This document shows positions 58,878 to 64,000 of a stretch of 64,000 nucleotides of DNA, one piece after another. Each line of letters starts with the position of its first letter. The first letter of the stretch is position 1. A model generated the notes under the pieces. That model did not search any database. It saw only the letters and a list, made by a program, of their open reading frames with translations, and was not told the DNA's origin. This DNA is from Rhodocollybia butyracea. Taxonomy: Eukaryota > Basidiomycota > Agaricomycetes > Agaricales > Omphalotaceae. The position numbers were made by a program, and so were the translations under genes. The DNA lies in the NCBI GenBank assembly GCA_015501585.1, contig JADNRY010000021.1, positions 186,001 through 250,000 of the forward strand. The letters run 5' to 3'.

Positions 58878-60085
58878 ATGGCAAGAACTCCACTCAAGGC
58901 TGTAATATTCGATGTACGTTGTGTATGTGTGCACGAAGGATCTATGTTTAAAGTCATATAGGTCGGAGGTGTTGTTGTGCGGAGTCCTTTTATAGCCATT
59001 GCGCGATATGAGCGCGAGCACAAGATACCGGTAAACTATCTCAACTGCTCAATGTGGGTTTCGTTTGTTCATGAGCACATATTCATTGTCAATCTTGGAG
59101 ATCAACACAGTGTGGCTCGAGGATCAGATGGCGCCTGGCAAAAGTTTGAACGTGGTGAATTGGAACTATTTCCTTTTTATGAAGCATTTAGCAAAGACCT
59201 TTCGGACACGGACAATGGAAATATCTGGTATCAAGACTATTGCAAGCGCAAAGGACTTGGTACCATTTTTTTTTAGTAACAATCGTATGAGTATCAACCT
59301 TCTAATGGGCACTCTGTTAGAATGCCCTGAATTACCAGAGACTCTCAATGTTAATGGTCGTGAAGTAGGTCATCTTTCGCATATTTACATGTTAACTAAC
59401 AGAGGATAAGCTTTTTGGAATGATGATGCGCGAGTCAGCAGAGTATGACCCTCATATGCTGAAAGCGATTCGCCATATTCGAGGTACGCTGGAAAAACCA
59501 CGTTTGGTATCTTTTCTTTCTTATCGAATTCGACAGCGGCGGGCAAGCACAAGATTATTGCGCTCACCAACAACTTTTCACGGACACCAGCGACTCCCAT
59601 AGCACGTTCTGAGTTGGAGTTTCTAGGTTGGCAAGACGGTGCAACACCAAATAAACTGAAGGCACTCTTCGATGATTTTTGTGATAGTAGCACATTGGGT
59701 ACACGGTTAGTGCTTCGCATTTCATCTGTGTTATCTGCTACTCAATCTGAACAGTAAACCGGAAGCTCGCTTTTATTTACTCGCATGTGAAAGAAACGGA
59801 ATTCAACCAAACGAAGCGGTCTTTTTGGATGATATAGGACTGTGAGATATTCACAGGTGTTCTGCGTTTACTACCATTGCGCAATCCTAATCCATTTCCA
59901 GGAATCTTAAAGCTGCCAAAAAGTTGGGCATGGAAACTATCCGTGAGCCATCGTCCGCTTCTAATATCTTGTTTTTGATCGTCCAATAAAAATGCACAGA
60001 TGTACCAATTGGCGGTACACTCGTTGCGGTCAAATCTCTGGAGAAAAAGCTGGACCTTGACCTCACAGGAGAGGCAAAGTTGTAG
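58878..60085 (+). CDS. HAD-like phosphatase (epoxide-hydrolase N-terminal / ACAD10-type)
   Basis: The start MARTPLKAVIFD joins to VGGVVVRSPFIAIARYE, giving the Asp-containing motif I in a mild variant (FDVGGV: the second catalytic Asp is Gly). Then come GSDGAWQKFERGELELFPFY, PELPETLNVNGRE, HKIIALTNNFSRTP (motif II), KPEARFYLLACERNGI (motif III Lys) and EAVFLDDIGLNLKAAKKLGM (motif IV DD), ending SLEKKLDLDLTGEAKL (stop 60083-60085). About nine exons join in frame. It resembles the N-terminal phosphatase domain of soluble epoxide hydrolase and the HAD part of ACAD10/11. The loss of the second Asp in motif I is common in that group. Confidence 0.87.
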
Positions 60086-60208
60086 AGTTTTACAAGTCCA
60101 AACTATGATTTAGATAGTCGCCTGCTTGAGCTGACCAGCCTTGTCCTCTAGATTACAACTTTCTGTATAAAGTGCGAAATTATCACATAGTCTAGCTTAT
60201 CCAGTACT

Positions 60209-60584
60209 TCAGAAAGGTTTGTCTGAAGCAGGCGTGTTGTCCTCAAAGTGTTCCTTGATCTACAAAGCTTAGCACAACTTATTTGAACGAGCCAGAGGCA
60301 CAGAAACGCACCACGGGGATTTTACAGAGTAGCTCACGTCGAACTAAAGGAGTTACAGACAGGAACTAATTCACGGATAAGGCCATAGAAAATATAAGTG
60401 GTTGTAATTGCGTACCAAAAGAGCACCAGCGCCAACACCAACTCCCCATGTAGCCAGACTTGGAGTCCAATTCCTAAAAAGCTGTACGAAATTTTAAGAC
60501 CCCAAGTGACTAAGAACAGTGTATATTGCGCACGAAAGAGTAGAACTGCAGAGGTGATCGCGGCGTGTAGGATACGCGAGACAT
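60209..60584 (-). CDS. QCR10: Ubiquinol-cytochrome c reductase subunit 10 (complex III)
   Basis: A small single-helix subunit of mitochondrial complex III. The start ATG (60582-60584) reads MSRVSYTPRSPLQFYSF, followed by NWTPSLATWGVGVGAGALLL, FLSVTPLVRRELLCKIPV and IKEHFEDNTPASDKPF (stop 60209-60211). The C-terminal TPASDKPF and the NWTPSLATWG block are diagnostic. Introns near 60470-60530, 60363-60413 and 60245-60308 are small; the first splice (after QFYSF) does not fit a standard GT donor exactly, so a base may be wrong there. It converges on the HAD gene (124-bp gap) and diverges from NOP16. Confidence 0.85.
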
Positions 60585-60765
60585 TCTAGTTGTCTATGTG
60601 ATGGAAGAAAGTAAGTGAGCGGGCAAAACCGTTTGGCAGCGATGAGCAATACATTCATCAATCACGTGAATTGCTTTCACTTTAACTGGACCTTCATTCT
60701 CAAAATTTTCATCTGCGCAACGCGTTATCTGAGCTCTTTTGAAATCTGCCGAGAATTCCTTCGCA
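60585..60765. promoter_or_regulatory. 181-bp bidirectional promoter between QCR10 and NOP16
   Basis: Both starts point away from this stretch. No TATA box or known motif was recognised. Confidence 0.45.
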
Positions 60766-63407
60766 ATGGCCAATCCTCGTCAGCGCCGAAAATCACGCTC
60801 TTCATCTCACAGAGCCGTATCTCATTCCAGACATGCTAAGAGGAACCTCAAAAAGATGCCTCGTAGTTCTTTTTCTTTCACTTTCGGTTGCTTTTTAGCT
60901 TACGCTAGTCTAGCTATCCGTGGCCCTAAAGTGCTTCAGCAAGCCTGGGACAACAAAAAAAACCGTTCGCCAAAAGTTAGTAGCGTCCTTTTGTGAATTT
61001 TGGGCTCGAGATGCCTTATCAAAAGTGGTGCTGCTTGACTCGCTGCTCACTTAGGCTAAACTAGGCCTTGAGCACTGTTAACATTGTCGCTATCGTATCG
61101 TGCCTTCGTATTTTATTCTGATTCTTAACCGACGTTGCTGTGGTGTTCTCGTCCTCTTTTGGAGTATTGACGCTGACGGTTTTTGCTCCCTTCTTCTTCT
61201 AGCTACGCTGCTCTTGGGCTCGTTCATGACCTAAATCCTTTAGAATCCGGTGGCGCCGAGTTCATAGAATTGGACAAATCCACTATCACTAACGCTCCCG
61301 GATCCTCATCATCATCGACATCGCCAAATCATTCAACGGATTCGGGAACATCATCTTACCACACTGGCATAAATGACCGTGGCATAGCAAAACCTAACCT
61401 GCCGAAAGGACATGGAAGAATTGTGCGGGACGATGCAGGAAATGTTCTACGAATTGAGCTGCCTGACGATGAGCTTGAATCGGAGCCTCCTGCAGTTGAC
61501 AGCGATGTCAATATGGAACAGATGGAACCGCAGCTTGACGGAAACGTTCGGGAAACTTGGGTTTCTGATCTAGGTGGCCTCAAAACACGCTTGTTAACAA
61601 GTAGGGATACTGACGTAGTGAAAGGTGAGCTTAATTGCATAAACTTTTATCCGGTTTTTTTCCTCTCTTTTTGTTGCCTTGCCTCTGCATGAAGGTTGCT
61701 GCCACGATCCTCATGGCTCTTATTCTTATACCTCGTGTCATTCAACAAGAGTGAGGATGTGGAGATGTTGTTTTGCAAAATTTTCCCTACGCTTCTATTT
61801 TTGCTTGTTTTGTATGCGGTCCTCGCACCCAGCGTTGCAATCGGCATCCTGCCAACTGTTCAGGACATGGGATTAGTCCTCATCATGCATCTGTGAAAGG
61901 GGTTTGACTTGAACCTACTAGTCCGATGCGCTAAGGATATCTTCCAATGAAAAGGGGAAGAAACGCGTTTAGCTCATCATGATTAATTTGGCCTTCACCT
62001 TCTCTATCTTGTAGAGGGGCAAATGAAACGCTCTACGACACCAAAAAGCCAGATTTCTCTTCTTGGGCTTGTTTGCACTCTAGATTGCACATGGACTAGT
62101 CCCGATAGGAACGCTTGTATGACGGGTAGTCCCGATGCTCAAGAAACGTTTTCCGATGCTGCTCCTTGTTCATCTTATCCGTGCCCACGGACTATTGCCC
62201 GTTCGTTTTTGGAACGTTCAAAGCATATTGGCTGTATACCAAATGAGCTCTATGCTTTCGCGCCCAATTACCTTCATTCCTGTTCCTTTACTTTACTGCA
62301 TCTGTCTTGGCGTTTTTCCTCTTGCGCCTTCTCTCACAGTCGTTTTTGGAATGGAGAGCGCTTCGAACTGCTGGGGGAAGCTTCAGCTAAGACGTTTGTA
62401 TTGACTGACATTTTGGTGCTGTCTGCAAAATGCGTCTCATGTTCCATGGGGCCATGGACTTGCTCTTCTCTGCCCAGCCCTGTTGTTTTATCTTGCTATA
62501 CTTCGGGAATTCTTTCTTCTGAACGCAAGACTTTCGACGTTATTCCCTTTTGGACTGCTTCCCATGACCTCCTATACTTCTCCTGGGGCCCAAACTACCT
62601 CTTTATCGTGGCATTTGCCAAAGTAACGACTAGGGTAGGAAATCAGCCCAGTGAATCTTCGCCATGGAGGACCGTTTGCGATTTTTGAATTTAAACTGTT
62701 TTTGGCTGTGCGCAGGTCCCGATGGCCTGACAATCATGTTGATCAGAGGTTTTGCCATCTTTTGCCTTTTTCGTCCTATTCCCTCGGGACTTCACAGCCG
62801 CTCTTCGGTCCCAACTTTCGCGCGGTTCCTACGGGGGTTTTTGCGCTTCTGTAGTGCATCACCGTCACCTCTACCTCTACGTACCTCACCGGCTACTCAT
62901 GCTCACTGTACCGGACATTGTCATCGTTGAGACCCACAACGAGAGGGGTATATGCCGGAATAGCATGGAGCATCTACTACGGTATTTCTTAACCCCCGCT
63001 CTCGCGACTCCTTTCTCTTTGTCTCCGGATTCATTTTGTGCAATCTTCCGCCTTCTGTTTCCGATATTACCTCCCCGTTCTTCCGTGCTTTCTTAGCTTT
63101 TTGATACCACTATATTCATCATTCATGATAACTAACGAAAGTGTTATTGTCGTTTTTAGAGCTGCAAACGTTATCCACATTAGCGCCTCTGAGTGAATTG
63201 GAACGCCGTACTACACTCTCTCCTTCATTGTCCGGTGTGGGTGCAAGACATACATCTGAACGAGAGCTTGCGTATCTCCAACGATTAGTGGAGAAACACA
63301 AGGTCGATGTCGAGGCGATGGCGCGAGACAGGAAGCTGAATACTGCGCAGCGGACTGCTGGAGAGTTAAAGCGGGCTCTCAGGAGGGCAGGATTGGAGGT
63401 GGCGTAG
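60766..63407 (+). CDS. NOP16: Nop16-family ribosome biogenesis protein
   Basis: Nop16 is a nucleolar factor of 60S ribosome assembly. Exon 1 (MANPRQRRKSRSSSHRAVSH, SRHAKRNLKKMP) joins exon 2 (PIRGPKVLQQAWDNKK), then exon 3 (YAALGLVHDLNPLESGG, GHGRIVRDDAGNVLRIELP, ETWVSDLGGLKTRLLTSRDT) and the last exon (ELQTLSTLAPLSELERRTTL, RHTSERELAYLQRLVEKHKV), stop 63405-63407. The conserved run KKTVRQNYAALGL requires one fewer A in the A8 tract at 60955-60962, which shifts the frame as given. Since the protein is probably essential, this is likely a sequence error. The intron before exon 3 is long (about 230 bases) and the last intron extraordinary (1535 bases, 61625-63159). Confidence 0.9.
61625..63159. 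other. Very long NOP16 intron with CT-rich interior
   Basis: Donor GTGAGC and acceptor TTTTTAG are standard and in phase (AAA G | AG). Its interior is unusually C/T-rich and stays open for long stretches on the plus strand (62023-62688 and others), but no motif, transposase or splice structure was recognised. An inserted element or a nested gene is possible. Confidence 0.5.
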
Positions 63408-64000
63408 TACGATCTTTTGAGGACAGTATCCGCGAGAGGAGTTTTTGTTTGTAGTAAAACTCTGATGTTGCTTTCCCTCAAAGAAGATTCATGTGAAGCG
63501 GGGCGGAGGATGTAACGAAATACTCGCTACTAATGTACGGCATTACTGTCACGGTCGGCGTGCATACGTGAGTCCCTTTGCAACGGAGTGGTTTACGAAC
63601 GTACTTTGATCTGCATAACGGAGAGTGTGGGCAAAGTGTTGACTGACATACTCAACGACGTCTGATATTATGGAAACTAGTACTATACTGTCTAGCATTG
63701 GAAGGGAAAACTGAGGATTGGGCGTTGAGTGAAAGGTTTGATCGGACGGTGCTATAGCGCGCTCAGCGTTTCCTTTGTGCAAATGACTGGAAATTCGCAC
63801 GGACGCGTCGGAGGCACTCGAGTTGATTTTGAACGACGGGTTCTAGTGATTAATACTAACTTCACTGCTGGTGGTTTATGGGTTGTTTACTTTTGATTTA
63901 GGTGTTCTCATGTCATTGTCAAGCAGTGGGTGCAGTTTGCAGATACTTGGAATCCATATAGAGATTTGAATGGGCGTTTAAACCAAATGCATATAACATA
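63408..64000. other. Intergenic, 3' flank of NOP16
   Basis: No gene, repeat or motif was recognised. Confidence 0.4.

Noticed and set aside
62023..62688. Long plus-strand open frame inside the NOP16 intron as a protein gene
   Set aside because: Composition is C/T-rich, several frames stay open at once and no motif or splice structure supports it.
1..64000. CRISPR arrays, rRNA genes or prokaryotic operons
   Set aside because: No regular repeat-spacer pattern and no rRNA-like sequence; spliced eukaryotic genes throughout.

Overview
The window is nuclear DNA of a filamentous basidiomycete, most likely an agaric (Agaricomycetes). Genes are dense, on both strands and cut by many introns of about 45-65 bp with GTRNGT donors and C/TAG acceptors. 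Many products are typical of mushrooms: a DUF6593 protein, a Mug135-like protein, P450s, a berberine-bridge-type FAD oxidase, an M13 peptidase and a CUE-AlkB-GRF protein. There are no bacterial operons, rRNA genes, convincing tRNA genes or CRISPR arrays. Gene models were read by joining exons by eye, so the outer ends are firmer than the internal splice sites.

Layout. 1-9 kb: the 3' end of an ABCG transporter, a LOG-family phosphoribohydrolase, an Lcp5/neuroguidin ribosome-biogenesis factor divergent from histone acetyltransferase HAT1, a DUF6593 protein, a polytopic membrane protein and a Mug135-like protein. 9.3-26.2 kb: a decayed cytochrome P450 (minus strand) and its intact paralogue (plus strand) enclose a Golgi GDPase (GDA1) carrying five frame breaks, a gene-poor relic region with a foldback hairpin and tandem repeats, a Ser-rich disordered protein and an AhpD-like protein. 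27-37.5 kb: a histidine-phosphatase gene divergent from HIS3, an M13 metallopeptidase, a CUE-AlkB-GRF gene divergent from a membrane-anchored M24 peptidase, and a conserved hypothetical gene. 38-47 kb is repeat-rich: a broken gene, a 283-bp MITE-like element, a 6.2-kb candidate transposon with TGTC-type terminal inverted repeats carrying a long intron-rich gene of unknown function, and a degenerate ATM1-type ABC fragment. 47-64 kb returns to housekeeping genes: a small membrane protein, a BBE-like oxidase, an acyl-CoA synthetase ending in SKL (peroxisomal), a zinc-ribbon protein, a penta-EF-hand protein, a HAD phosphatase, the complex III subunit QCR10, and the nucleolar factor NOP16 with an exceptional 1.5-kb intron.

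Themes. Many essential genes lie in tight divergent pairs with start codons only about 70-320 bp apart. Two nucleolar factors (Lcp5-like, NOP16) and a histone acetyltransferase share the window with metabolic genes, with no sign of a dedicated biosynthetic cluster. Several conserved genes (GDA1, NOP16, perhaps HIS3) contain single-base frame breaks in short base runs, which look more like assembly errors than biology. The most unusual parts are the 38-47 kb transposon/relic block, the inverted P450 pair and the 1.5-kb NOP16 intron. I found no convincing new multi-gene system.
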